Positions 38,394-48,500 of a stretch of 64,000 nucleotides of DNA are shown piece by piece (the first letter of the stretch is position 1; the number at the start of each line of letters is the position of its first letter). The position numbers were made by a program, and so were the translations under genes. Source of the DNA: Gemmata palustris (GTDB lineage: Bacteria > Planctomycetota > Planctomycetia > Gemmatales > Gemmataceae); contig NZ_JAGKQQ010000001.1 in the NCBI RefSeq assembly GCF_017939745.1, positions 4,092,001-4,156,000 of the forward strand, in the 5' to 3' direction. A model generated the notes under the pieces. It was not told where the DNA came from, did not search any database, and worked only from the letters and a program-made list of their open reading frames with translations.

Positions 38394-40370
38394 ATGCCCG
38401 AGTCCAATGGTGCCCTTGCGCGCCAACAGCAACTCGCAGATGACATCGCGCGCGGTGCTCACGGTGAACCTCACAAAGATGATTCCGCGCTCGCGCGTCA
38501 ACAACAACTCGCCGACGACATCGCTCGAGCCGGCGGGCCGAAGCTCGCGAACCCGGACGACGCGGATTCGGTCGGTGTGACGATGTTCGACCTGCCCGGC
38601 AGTAATGATCTCACCATAACCGTGCTCCTCGGCCGCGAACACCTTCAGCGTGCGCCGTCGCAATCGCTCGTTCGCATCGAGAGCCGCAACGACAAGCGCA
38701 AGTACCTCGGCGTGGTGACGGCCGGGCCGTTCGCTGAACCAGACGGGCTGCGCGCCGATTCGGACATTCTCAAAGCCGTCGCGACGCACCGCGGCGACTA
38801 CCTCCCGCCGTTCCACGGGCGCGTGCAGGTCACGATTCTCGGTGAGGAAGTGAAGGGCGGCGAACTCACGCCCCCGCGCCTGCGCCCGTTGCCAAACAGC
38901 CCGGTCTTCGTGCTCAAGGACGATGAAGCCGCGAAGGTGCTGAAGTGTGGCGGTGACGTGCGCCTCGGGCTGGCGGTCGGGCACGAGCAGGTGGAGGTCG
39001 GGGCGCCGGCGAAGGCCAAGAGCGTGTTCCCGCGTCACACCGCCATTCTCGGCACGACCGGCGGCGGGAAATCGACCACTGTATCGGGTCTGGTCAGTCG
39101 CGCTCGCGCCGCGGGCATGGCGGTGATCCTGTTGGACGTGGAGGGCGAGTACACGGCGATGCACGAGCCGACCGACCACAAGGGCATGCAGGAGGGCTTA
39201 CGCGCCCGGAACCTGACCCCGGAAGGCGTGCCCGTGAAGGACATGACCGTGTACCACCTCGTCGGGCGCGGAACCGCGAACCCGGGCCACCCGAACCGTA
39301 AGGAGTTCTCGCTCCAATTCGCCCGGCTCTCGCCCTACGCGGTCATGGAAATCCTGGACCTCTCCGACGCGCAGCAGGAGCGGTTCCTGAAGGCGTTCGA
39401 CATCACGAAGGAGATGATGCGCGATCTCAACATATTTCCGACACGGGACAGTGGCGAACAGCAGCGCATGGCCCTGGAGAACGACGAGTTCGAGCGCGGC
39501 TACCCGCGGATGATGCTGTCGCTGTTGATGGACGTGGTGGGCGCGTGCCTCGCGCGCTCGGAGAAGGGACCGAAGGAGGGGCGCGGAAAGGGGAAGGGAT
39601 CGGACGACGAAGAGGAGGCGGCACCGAGTGCGTTCGAGCCGCAAACGCCGGCGCTGCGCGACTCGGAAGGAAAGGGGAAACTCGCGAAGCGGCTGAACGC
39701 GGCCAACCCGCCGGGCAACGCGATCTCGTGGCGCGCGGTGTTGGGCCGGCTCGCCCGACTCAACCGCATGAAGGTCTTCCACAACGAGGGCGGGAAACCG
39801 CCGATGACGTACACGAACTTGGTCCGCCCCGGTTCGCTCTCGGTCATCGATTTGTCCGACAGCGGGTTCAGCGAACTGAACAATCTGGTGATCGCGGACA
39901 TCCTGCGCGGCGTGCAGGACGTGCAAGACGACAGTTACTCCGCATACGAGTCGGTCAAGGCGAAAGGCGACACCGCCGCCGAGCCGCCGCGGGTGCTGAT
40001 CGTGGTGGAGGAGGCACACGAGTTTCTGAGCGAGGAACGCATCGCACGCACGCCGGTGCTATTCGAGCAGGTGGCGAAGATCGCGAAGCGCGGGCGCAAG
40101 CGCTGGCTCGGGCTGTGCTTCGTGACGCAACTGCCGAGTCACCTCCCGAAGCAAGTTCTCGGGCTGTGCAACTCGTTCATCTTGCACAAGTTGCAAGACC
40201 CGCAGGTGGTGACGCTCCTGAAGCGCACCGTGGGCGGCGTGGACGAAGGGTTATGGGACCGGCTCCCGAACCTCGCGCCGGGGCAGGCCGTCGTCAGCTT
40301 CCCGCACTTCGCGCGCCCGCTCCTCGTGAGCATCGACCCGAGTCAGGCGAAGCTGCGGATGACGGATTGA
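38394..40370 (+). CDS. HerA-like (DUF87) FtsK-superfamily ATPase
   Basis: A 658-residue ATPase. An N-terminal beta-rich (HAS-barrel-like) part is followed by Walker A GTTGGGKST (220-228), IDLSDSGFSELNN, Walker B VLIVVEEAHEF (from about 534) and the sensor/arginine region FVTQLPSHLPKQVLGLCNSF. HerA forms a hexameric DNA translocase that works with NurA. Unusual parts are a duplicated LARQQQLADDIAR at about residues 8 and 33, and a charged linker around 390-440 (GRGKGKGSDDEEEAAP). The ATG at 38394 follows AAGAGG. It lies 64 bp from the NurA-like gene. Confidence 0.85.
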   Translation: MPESNGALARQQQLADDIARGAHGEPHKDDSALARQQQLADDIARAGGPKLANPDDADSVGVTMFDLPGSNDLTITVLLGREHLQRAPSQSLVRIESRNDKRKYLGVVTAGPFAEPDGLRADSDILKAVATHRGDYLPPFHGRVQVTILGEEVKGGELTPPRLRPLPNSPVFVLKDDEAAKVLKCGGDVRLGLAVGHEQVEVGAPAKAKSVFPRHTAILGTTGGGKSTTVSGLVSRARAAGMAVILLDVEGEYTAMHEPTDHKGMQEGLRARNLTPEGVPVKDMTVYHLVGRGTANPGHPNRKEFSLQFARLSPYAVMEILDLSDAQQERFLKAFDITKEMMRDLNIFPTRDSGEQQRMALENDEFERGYPRMMLSLLMDVVGACLARSEKGPKEGRGKGKGSDDEEEAAPSAFEPQTPALRDSEGKGKLAKRLNAANPPGNAISWRAVLGRLARLNRMKVFHNEGGKPPMTYTNLVRPGSLSVIDLSDSGFSELNNLVIADILRGVQDVQDDSYSAYESVKAKGDTAAEPPRVLIVVEEAHEFLSEERIARTPVLFEQVAKIAKRGRKRWLGLCFVTQLPSHLPKQVLGLCNSFILHKLQDPQVVTLLKRTVGGVDEGLWDRLPNLAPGQAVVSFPHFARPLLVSIDPSQAKLRMTD

Positions 40371-40623
40371 AGTATCAGAACGAGGGGAGACCGGACGAAA
40401 CGGCTGCGAGAATTTGTTCGCGCGTGAGGTGCGGGTACTCCCCGGAGCAGGTCGTCGACCGATGGCCCGCATCCAAGTCCCTCAAGGACCAACTCGACGC
40501 TAATGCGCGTTCCCGAGATCACGGGTTTGCCGAGCGAACGTTCGGGTCGGAAACGATTTGAGCGGTCGCTGTACGTTCATGTATTGGACGACGACTCGAT
40601 CTGAGAATCGCGTATGCGGTTAA

Positions 40624-41580
40624 CTACCACCACAGCTTGTCGAGGCTCACGTTTCCGCCACTGAAGACGATGCCGATCTTTTCCGCGCCCCCAAGCGCCT
40701 TGAACGTGTCGCTCAACGCGACCGCCGCGCCGACCGCACCGCTCGGTTCCACGATCAGCTTCATGCGCTCCCAGACGAGGCGCATCGCGGCACGGATTTC
40801 GTCATCGGTGACGGTGAAGATGCGGTCCACTTGGTCGCGGATGATCGGCCACGTGAGCTGGCCGGTGCTCGTGAGCAGGCCGTCCGCGATCGTGTTCGGC
40901 GCCGTTTGCAGGATCTGTTCGCCCGCGGCTTTCGAGCGCGCCGCGTCGTCGGCGCCGAGTGGTTCCGCGCCGAAGACTCGGATGCCGGGCTTCCGTCCGC
41001 GCGCGGCGATCGCGCACCCGGCCAGCAGTCCCCCTCCGCCCACGGGCGTGATGATCGCGTCCAGTTCGGGTACGTCTTCGAGCAGTTCGAGTGCGGTCGT
41101 GCCCTGACCGGCGATCACGTCCACGTGGTCGAACGGCGGAATCAGCGTCGCGCCGGTTTTTGCGACCAGTTCGTTGGCCGCGCGCTCGCGGTCGGCGAGG
41201 TTCGGTTCACACTGCGTGACTTGCCCGCCGTACCCTTCGACGGCAGCCCTTTTCACCGCGGGCGCGGTCTTCGGCATGACGATGTACGCGGGGATTCCGC
41301 GCTCGCGGGCGGCCAGCGCGAGGGCCTGGGCGTGGTTACCACTGGAGTGCGTGACGACCCCCTTCGCGGCTTCGGCGTCGGTGAGCTTGCGCACGGCGTT
41401 CGTGGCGCCGCGGTATTTGAACGCGCCGATCTTCTGTAAGTTCTCGCACTTGAAGAACAGCTTCCGGCCCGCGAGCCGGTCGAGCGTCTCGCACGTCAGC
41501 ACCGGCGTGCGGTGAACGATGCCTTTAATGCGTTCCGCGGCTTCCAGGACGGCGGGCAAGTCGCAAGCGTAGGTCGGCAT
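40624..41580 (-). CDS. PLP-dependent serine/threonine dehydratase or racemase
   Basis: A 318-residue fold-type II PLP enzyme. It has the Schiff-base lysine in GAFKYRGA, SSGNHAQALALAA, the phosphate-binding loop PVGGGGLLAG and IVFSGGNVSL at the end. The length lacks a regulatory ACT domain, so it resembles catabolic threonine dehydratase, threo-3-hydroxyaspartate ammonia-lyase or serine racemase. The ATG at 41578-41580 gives MPTYACDLPAVLEAAERIKG, a typical start. Confidence 0.9.
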   Translation of the reverse strand: MPTYACDLPAVLEAAERIKGIVHRTPVLTCETLDRLAGRKLFFKCENLQKIGAFKYRGATNAVRKLTDAEAAKGVVTHSSGNHAQALALAARERGIPAYIVMPKTAPAVKRAAVEGYGGQVTQCEPNLADRERAANELVAKTGATLIPPFDHVDVIAGQGTTALELLEDVPELDAIITPVGGGGLLAGCAIAARGRKPGIRVFGAEPLGADDAARSKAAGEQILQTAPNTIADGLLTSTGQLTWPIIRDQVDRIFTVTDDEIRAAMRLVWERMKLIVEPSGAVGAAVALSDTFKALGGAEKIGIVFSGGNVSLDKLWW

Positions 41581-41636
41581 AGGGGGCTCGGTTCGGCTGC
41601 GGAGTGGTGGAGTTCTTGGAGTGCTTGGTGCGCGAC

Positions 41637-41667
41637 CACGAGCCGCCCCTATAAGAGACGGCTCGTG
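41637..41667. terminator. Hairpin, possible terminator
   Basis: Arms CACGAGCCG (41637-41645) and CGGCTCGTG (41659-41667) pair perfectly around a 13-nt loop. It lies just past the 3' end of the 41711-42100 gene and before the dehydratase gene. No U-run follows, so a terminator role is tentative. Confidence 0.4.
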
Positions 41668-41710
41668 GCGTTGGTGACGGGCTACGAACAACCCGCCGCG
41701 GACCTCGGTG

Positions 41711-42100
41711 TTACTTGTCCTTCTTCTCGCGCTTGCCCTCGACGTCGAACGAGCGGGTCTCGCCCCCGAACTCGGCCTCGGCCTTGCCCTTCACGGCGTC
41801 CTTCTCGACCTTGAGCTTGTACTTGACCGTGAACTTGGTCCCCTCGCGCTCGCGCTCGACGGAGAACGTGAGTTCCCCGTCCTTGAACTTCACGCCGTCG
41901 AGCTTCAGCTCCTTCTTGTCCGGCCCGACCACCGTGCCGGCGAACTTGTCCCCGTCCTTCTTGATGGTGAGCGTGGACTCGCGCTTTTGGCCCATGATGT
42001 CCGTTTCACACTTCCACGTCCCGACCGGACCCGCCTTGTCCTCGGCTTTTGCGAACCCGGCCAGCCCCAGCGCCAGCACCGCGGTGAGAAGCACCTTCAT
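41711..42100 (-). CDS. Small secreted protein, 129 residues
   Basis: It has a clear Sec signal (MKVLLTAVLALGLAGFAKA) followed by a lysine- and glutamate-rich beta-type domain: GPVGTWKCETDIMGQK, STLTIKKDGDKFAGTVVG and DGELTFSVEREREGT. The pattern is a calycin-like repeat seen in planctomycete exported proteins of unknown role. It is unlike the TIGR03067 protein at 42693 in detail, though both start GTW. Confidence 0.75.
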   Translation of the reverse strand: MKVLLTAVLALGLAGFAKAEDKAGPVGTWKCETDIMGQKRESTLTIKKDGDKFAGTVVGPDKKELKLDGVKFKDGELTFSVEREREGTKFTVKYKLKVEKDAVKGKAEAEFGGETRSFDVEGKREKKDK

Positions 42101-42189
42101 GGAACGGTCCTCGTGTGGCGCCCGAACCGAAGAGCCGTCCGACGGGGACGGAGTGCCGGGCCGCCGCCGCGCATTCTAGGGATCGCGAC

Positions 42190-42540
42190 GGAACCGCGGA
42201 GGGGGCGCCGGGAACGTGTACGCCGGAGTATAAGGGGGCGTTGCGGGCGGCCCACCACGGGGTCTCGTATTACCACGTGGCGCGGGAGGTGTCGGGCGCG
42301 TGTCTGGGCTGTGGATCGCGATCCCGGCCGAGGCGCGGGCGGAGATCGGCGGGCGGGCGGATGGCCGAGTGGTTCGTGGGGCCGGCTCGGGGTGCGGACC
42401 TGGACCGGTATCGGAAAGCCACACGGGGACCGAAGAAACCGAACCCGCCCCGACCCGATTCCCCGGCGCCAAGCATGTCGCCACATCGCGCCTGCTCAGC
42501 GGTGAACAGACGCGATGCGTTGAAAGAGATGGGGGCTGTG
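42190..42540 (+). pseudogene. IS4-type transposase C-terminal remnant
   Basis: Frames here contain YKGALRAAHHGVSYYHVARE, DLDRYRKATRGPKKPNP and HVATSRLLSGEQ, matching the C-terminal end of IS4-type transposases frequent in Gemmata (VSFYYVANE, RGPKKPKPKR, HVSTARLL). It needs at least one frame change and has no catalytic part. Confidence 0.5.
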
Positions 42541-42552
42541 TTGAAATGAGGG

Positions 42553-42630
42553 TGCAAGCGAACGGCGCGGCGTAAGCCCGCCGGTGGTTATTAGCCACTA
42601 CCTGCGAGCTTACGCCGCACCGTTCGCAAC
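42553..42630. repeat. Imperfect inverted repeat, 20-bp arms
   Basis: GCGAACGGCGCGGCGTAAGC pairs with a later complement (GCTTACGCCGCACCGTTCGC) with one mismatch, separated by about 34 nt. It may be the former end of the adjacent transposase remnant or a dispersed palindrome. Confidence 0.6.
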
Positions 42631-42692
42631 GTTTCAACGCGCCAAGGGATGGGTACAAGGAGCGCAACCGGATCACCGGAATCGGAACCGGC

Positions 42693-43142
42693 TTACTTCT
42701 TCATTCGCTTCGCGGTGACGAGGACCGTTTCCGAGTTCTCGGCCGTCTTAAATTCGGTGGGGCGCTCGCGCCCCGTCAGGTTGACGCACCCGGTGAGGGT
42801 GTCGCCGTCGAACTTGTAGATCCCGAGCATGGTGGTCCCGCGCCCCTCGCCCTCGGTGACGGTCCCGTCGAACGTCCTCGGCGACTTGGTCGCATCGAAC
42901 TTGTGGGTTCCGCTCGAGACCACCTTATCGCCGATCTTGATGGCGAACTTGTCGCCGTCGAACGTGACGGTGGTCATTTTGATCTGGTTGAAGGGGATTT
43001 TCTTCCCGTTCCACTCCAAGGTCTCATACGCCCACGTTCCTTGTGCGGTCTTCTTGTCGTCCTTTTCGCCGTCGGCGGCGCGCGCGGGCGCGAACACGGC
43101 GACGATTAGAACGGTACACAGAATCGCAACGCGATGACTCAT
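42693..43142 (-). CDS. TIGR03067-domain secreted protein
   Basis: A 149-residue exported protein. A signal peptide (VAILCTVLIVAVFAPARA) precedes the TIGR03067 pattern: GTWAYETLEWNGKKIPF, VTFDGDKFAIKIGDKV, SPRTFDGTVTEGEG, GIYKFDGDTLTGCVN and RPTEFKT. The domain is expanded in planctomycetes and has no known function. Confidence 0.85.
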   Translation of the reverse strand: MSHRVAILCTVLIVAVFAPARAADGEKDDKKTAQGTWAYETLEWNGKKIPFNQIKMTTVTFDGDKFAIKIGDKVVSSGTHKFDATKSPRTFDGTVTEGEGRGTTMLGIYKFDGDTLTGCVNLTGRERPTEFKTAENSETVLVTAKRMKK

Positions 43143-43479
43143 GACCCAACTCCTTAAGTGAAATAACTATCACGCAAACGCGGCCCGGTAGACGTCCTAC
43201 GAACCCATGATTCAAAGCGCATGCGACTGGCACGCTCGACGCAGGCCGCTTCTCTTGGCAATACCATTCGGCGCTTAAACGGGCCGATAACCTCGTTTGT
43301 GTCACTCAGCTACCACTTACATCAACTTGACCAGACGACAATAGATATATCCATTTACACCCACGAAGATACGCTCACGGTCTGTAGGCAATTGGCAGTG
43401 GCTGGTAGGACCTTCTTCCCGGGCGCCTTGTGGATGCGCCCGAACTTTGGCCCACCGTTGCCCATCCCTGACAATGACC
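43143..43479. other. Intergenic, nothing recognised
   Basis: This 337-bp stretch is lower in GC than its neighbours, particularly around 43330-43370. It holds no gene, palindrome or known repeat that could be supported. It probably includes the promoter of the TIGR03067 gene, read leftward. Confidence 0.5.
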
Positions 43480-45537
43480 TCACTTCGTGTGTCTGTAGAG
43501 CATGACGACCGACCGCGGGCCGACGGGGTAGGTGCCGCCCGCCACCGGCGGCGCCGCGCGCCATTCGACGATGTCCTCGGGAGACGGGAGCGAGGTGTCG
43601 ATCCACCGCAACCACGGTCCGCTCGTGGCCGGGGGTAGCTCGAACTCCAACGGTTCCCAGTACGCATTGAGCACCAGGTAGAACGTCAGGTTGTCGTTCT
43701 TGAGGTCCGCACTGAACGCGATGCTCCGCGCATTTTCGCCCCAATCGGGCCGGTTCAGGTTCACGCCGTGCCAGGCCTTCGTCGCCCGCGCGATCAGTTG
43801 GGTCAGGCTCACGCGCTGTTGTTCGTTCGTCGCGTCGCGCTGCCCGCGCCGGGCGAGTAGCAATTTCAGGAACCGATGTACGTCCGCGTGCGTGTCCAGC
43901 AGCGCCCAGTCGAACCAGTTCGCCTCGTTGTCGTGGCAGTAGAAGTTGTTGTTCCCGCCCTGGGTGCGCCGAACCTCGTCGCCCATCACGATCATCGGCA
44001 CCCCGAGCGACAACATTGTGGCCGCGAGGACGTTTTTCACCTGCCGGTTCCGCAGCCCCTCGATCGCGGGATTGTCGGTCGGACCCTCGGCCCCGCAATT
44101 CCAGCTCCGGTTGTCGTTCGCGCCGTCGCGGTTCTCCTCCGCGTTGGCCCCGTTGTGCTTCTGGTTGTAGGAGACGAGGTCGTTCAGGCTGAACCCGTCG
44201 TGACACGTCGCGAAGTTGATGCTCTGTTCCGCCTCGCGACCCTTGTGCCCGTACACCTCGTGGCTCCCGAGCATCCGGTCGGCGAACCGCCCCGCCGTCC
44301 CGGGTTCGCCGCGGAAGAAGTCGCGGGCGTCGTCCCGGAACCGGCCGTTCCACTCCTTCCACGAGTCGCCGACGAAGCTGCCGACCTGGTACAGCCCCGC
44401 AGCGTCCCACGCCTCGGCGATGAGCTTGGTCCCCGCTAGTGCCGGGTCCGATTCGATGTCCCACAACACCGGCGGGTTCGGCAGCGGGTGGCCGTTGGAA
44501 TCGCGTGACAGGATCGATGCCAGGTCGAACCGGAACCCGTCCACGTGCATCTCGGTTACCCAGTACCGCAAACTGTCCACGATCATGCGCCGCACGACCG
44601 GGTGGTTCGCGTTGACCGTATTGCCGCAACCGGAATAGTCCGCGTACCGCGCCCCGCCGTCTTCGAGGATGTAGTAGGTCGGGTTGTCGATTCCGCGGTA
44701 ACAGAGGGTCGGGCCGTCGTGGTTCCCCTCGGCGGTGTGATTGAACACCACGTCAAGGATCACTTCGATCCCCGCCCGGTGGAGCGCCTTGACCAGATCG
44801 CGGAACTCGTTCACCGGGCCGAGTGGATCGCGGCGCGAGCTGTACTGCGGGTGGGGCGAAAAATACGAAACGGTCTGGTAGCCCCAGTAGTTGACCAGCC
44901 CGGCCGGGCACGCCTGCGTGTCGAACGCGTGGACCGGCAGTAGCTCGACCGCGGTGACACCGAGATCCTTCAGGTACGGGATCTTCTCCGCGAACCCGGC
45001 ATAAGTGCCGCGGACCTGCTCCTTGATGCCGGAGTTGGCGTGGCGCGTGAACCCGCGAACGTGTGCCTCGTAGATGATCGTGCGCGCCGAAGGCAAGCGC
45101 AGCGGGGTGTCGCCCTCCCAGTCGTACTCGGAACTGTCCACGACGACGCTTTTCATCGCTGTCGCGGCGTTGTCGCCGGGCGCGCGGGCCGCACCGGGGG
45201 TGTAGCGATCGGGCACCACGATCCCGCGCGCGTGGGGGTCGATCAGCACCTTTGTGGGGTCGAAGCGCAGCCCCCGAACCGGGTCTTGGGGGCCATGCAC
45301 GCGGTACGCATAGAGCTGCCCCGACTTCACTCCGGGCACGAACGTGTGCCAGTAGTGGTAGGTCCGGTTCGCGACCGGATCGAGGGCGATCGCGCGCGCG
45401 GGTCGCGCGTCGTCCTGCCGGTCGAACAGCATCAGCTCCACACCGGTCGCGGTACGGGAGAACAGGCTGAAGTTCGCCCCGCCGTCCGTGACGGTTGATC
45501 CGATCGGAAACGGTTGACCGGTCCGTGCGGGTGTCAT
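43480..45537 (-). CDS. glgX: Glycogen debranching enzyme (isoamylase type)
   Basis: A 685-residue GH13 debranching enzyme that hydrolyses alpha-1,6 links in phosphorylase-limited glycogen. An N-terminal CBM48-like domain (FPIGSTVTDGGANFSLFSRT) precedes the barrel with conserved region I DVVFNHT, region II DGFRFDLAS (nucleophile Asp), region III IAEAWD (acid Glu) and region IV CHDGFSLND. Long signature stretches such as NYWGYQTVSYFSPHPQY support GlgX/TreX. The ATG at 45535-45537 lies 22 bp after the RND pump gene. Glycogen phosphorylase at 61471-63939 would act on the same polymer. Confidence 0.95.
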   Translation of the reverse strand: MTPARTGQPFPIGSTVTDGGANFSLFSRTATGVELMLFDRQDDARPARAIALDPVANRTYHYWHTFVPGVKSGQLYAYRVHGPQDPVRGLRFDPTKVLIDPHARGIVVPDRYTPGAARAPGDNAATAMKSVVVDSSEYDWEGDTPLRLPSARTIIYEAHVRGFTRHANSGIKEQVRGTYAGFAEKIPYLKDLGVTAVELLPVHAFDTQACPAGLVNYWGYQTVSYFSPHPQYSSRRDPLGPVNEFRDLVKALHRAGIEVILDVVFNHTAEGNHDGPTLCYRGIDNPTYYILEDGGARYADYSGCGNTVNANHPVVRRMIVDSLRYWVTEMHVDGFRFDLASILSRDSNGHPLPNPPVLWDIESDPALAGTKLIAEAWDAAGLYQVGSFVGDSWKEWNGRFRDDARDFFRGEPGTAGRFADRMLGSHEVYGHKGREAEQSINFATCHDGFSLNDLVSYNQKHNGANAEENRDGANDNRSWNCGAEGPTDNPAIEGLRNRQVKNVLAATMLSLGVPMIVMGDEVRRTQGGNNNFYCHDNEANWFDWALLDTHADVHRFLKLLLARRGQRDATNEQQRVSLTQLIARATKAWHGVNLNRPDWGENARSIAFSADLKNDNLTFYLVLNAYWEPLEFELPPATSGPWLRWIDTSLPSPEDIVEWRAAPPVAGGTYPVGPRSVVMLYRHTK

Positions 45538-45559
45538 GGTACCCCGGCTTGTAAAAGAA

Positions 45560-48500
45560 TCAGGTTTTGGGAGCTTGGGCCGGTCCGCTGGTCGCGACCG
45601 AATCGGCCGCGACTCCGTCGCCGTTCGGGTGCGCGGCCGATCGTTCTTTCGGTTCCGCCCCCGGTGCGACCGGGGTACCAAACAGCAACCCGAACTTCTC
45701 CTGCACGTGGTAGAAGACCGGCGTGAGGAAGATGCCGAACAGCGTCACCCCGAGCATGCCGCTGAAGACCGAGATCCCCAGTGCCCGCCGCATTTCGGCC
45801 CCGGCCCCGGCCGCGAGGACGAGCGGTACCACGCCGAGGATGAACGCGAAACTGGTCATCAGAATCGGCCGCAACCGCAACCGGCAGGCTTCCACCGCCG
45901 CGGCGTGCGAGGTGCTCCCCTCCGCGCGCTTTTCCTTGGCGAACTCGACGATGAGGATCGCGTTTTTCGCGGCCAGCCCGACCAGCACCACGAACCCGAC
46001 CTGGACGAAGATGTTGATGTCCAGTTTCGCAATCGCGACCCCGATGACGGAACAGAGCAAACACATCGGGACGACCAGAATCACCGCCAGCGGTAACCGC
46101 AGGCTCTCGTACTGGGCCGCGAGCAGCAGGTACACGAGCACCACGGCCAGCGCGAACACCACAATGGCCGTGTTCCCGGCGCGGATCTGGAGCAACGTCA
46201 GCTCCGTCCACTGGTAGTTCATCCCTTGCGGGAGCGCGTCGTTGGCCACTTGATCTATGGACGTGATGACCTGTCCGGAGCTGACGCCGGGCAGCGACGC
46301 CCCGTTGATCGCCGCGGCGGTTACCCCGTTGTAGCGCGTAACCATGACCGGGCCGCCGACGGGCCGCACCTCGGCCACGCTCCCCAACGGGACCATCGTC
46401 CCGTTGGTGTTCCGCACCTTGAGTTGTTTGACGTCGTCGGGGGTCAGGCGCTGACCCGGGTCGGCCTGAAGATTCACCTGCCAGGTGCGCCCGAACTGGT
46501 TGAAGTCGTTCGTGTAATAGCCGCCGAGATACACCTGAAGGGTGAGGAACACGTCGTTGAGAGGAACGCCCATTGAGAGGCACTTGGTGCGGTCCACGTC
46601 CACGAACAGTTGCGGCGTGTTCGACCGGAACGGCGTGAACAGCCCGACCAGGCCCGGCGTCTCGTTCCCCTTCGCGGCCACCGTATCGGTCGCGGCCTGG
46701 AGCGGATCGAGCCCCTGGGCGGCGCGGTCGCGGATCATCACCTTGAACCCGCCCGCGCTCCCGAGCCCGTCCACGGGTGGGGGCGGGAACACCGCGACCG
46801 AGGCGTTCTCGATCCGCCGGAAGAACTCGGCCCGGAGCTTACCCGCGATGGCGTCCCCGCGCAGCTCGGGTTTGTGACGGTTGTGGAACTCGTCGAGCAC
46901 GACGAACAGGGTCGCGAAGTTCGACCCGTTCGCGTTCTGGATGACCGACGTGCCCGGGATGGTGATGGTGTGCGCCACCCCCGGTACGCCCGGGTAGTTC
47001 TCCTTGTCGTCCTGGTCCCCGCGGGCGATCCGCTCGATCTCGGACGTGACGATCGCCGTGCGCTCCAGGGACGCTGCGTCCGGGAGCTGGACGTTGACGA
47101 CCAGGTAGCCCTTGTCCTGGGTCGGGATGAAGCCGGTCGGCACCGTCGTGAAGCCCTTGTACGTCAGGAACAGGAGCCCGCCGTACACGACGAGCACGAC
47201 CACGGACACCCGCAGTAACCAACCGACACTGCGGGCGTACCCGGCCGATCCGCGGTCGAATCCGAAGTTGAACAGCCGGAAGAACCACCCCAGGAGGAGG
47301 TTGATTCCCCGCGTCAGCGGGTCGGTCTGTTCGGCCTTCGGCTTGAGCAGAATCGCACACAGCGCCGGGCTGAGCGTGAGCGAGTTGAGCGCGGAGAAGA
47401 ACGTGGAGACCGCGATCGTGACCGCGAACTGTTTGAAGAACTGCCCGGTGATCCCGCTGATGAACGCGCACGGGACGAACACGGCCATCAGCACCAGCGA
47501 GATCGCCATGATCGGCGACGCCACCTCGTCCATCGCGCGGCGCGCCGCATCAATTGGGGCGTAACCGTGTTCGAGCTTGTGCTCGACCGCCTCCACCACC
47601 ACGATCGCGTCGTCGACCACGATCCCGATCGCGAGCACCAGCCCCAGGAGCGACAGGTTGTTCAGGCTGAACCCGATCCCCGCCATGACCGCGAACGTGC
47701 CGACGATCGCGACCGGGACCGCGATGAGCGGGATCAGCGTCGCGCGCCAGCTCTGGAGGAAAACGAGCACCACGATCGCCACGAGGATGATCGCGTCGCG
47801 CAGCGCGTGGAACACTTCCGCGATCGACTCCTCGACGAACGGTGTGGTGTCGTAAACGATGGCGTAGTCGACCCCGGCCGGGAAGTCGTTCTTGAGTTGC
47901 GTCATGCGGGCTTTGATGCGCTCCGCGGTCTCGATCGCGTTGGACCCGGGGAGCTGGTAGACGGGGACGCCGACCGACGGTTTGCCGTCGAGGGTGCAGC
48001 CGGTGTCCTCGCTCTTGGCCCCGAGTTCGATCCCCCCGAGGTTCCGCTTGGCCCCGGCCGCGTCGGTGACCGTTCGGCGGTCGGAAATCACGTCCCTGAG
48101 TCGCGTCGTCGCCCCGTCCGGGTCCGTGCGGATGATGATCTCCCCGAACTCCTCCGGTCGGGTCAACCGCCCCTGGGTGCTGAGCGTGTACTGGAACGCC
48201 TGCCCGGTCGGGACCGGCGGGCGCCCGAGGCTCCCGGCGGCGACCTGCACGTTCTGCGTTTTCAGGGCGTTGATGATGTCCGGCGCGGTCAGGTTCCGGG
48301 ACGCCACCTTCGCCGGGTCGAGCCAGACGCGCATGCTGTAGTCGAGCTGCCCGAACATGGTCACGTCGCCGACCCCCTCGACCTGCTTCAGTTCGTCCAC
48401 GATGTTGATCGTCGCGTAGTTGCTCAGGTAGAGCAGGTCGCGGGACTTGTCCGGGGACGTCAGGTTCACCACGAGCAGGATGTTGGGCGACTTCTTCTTG

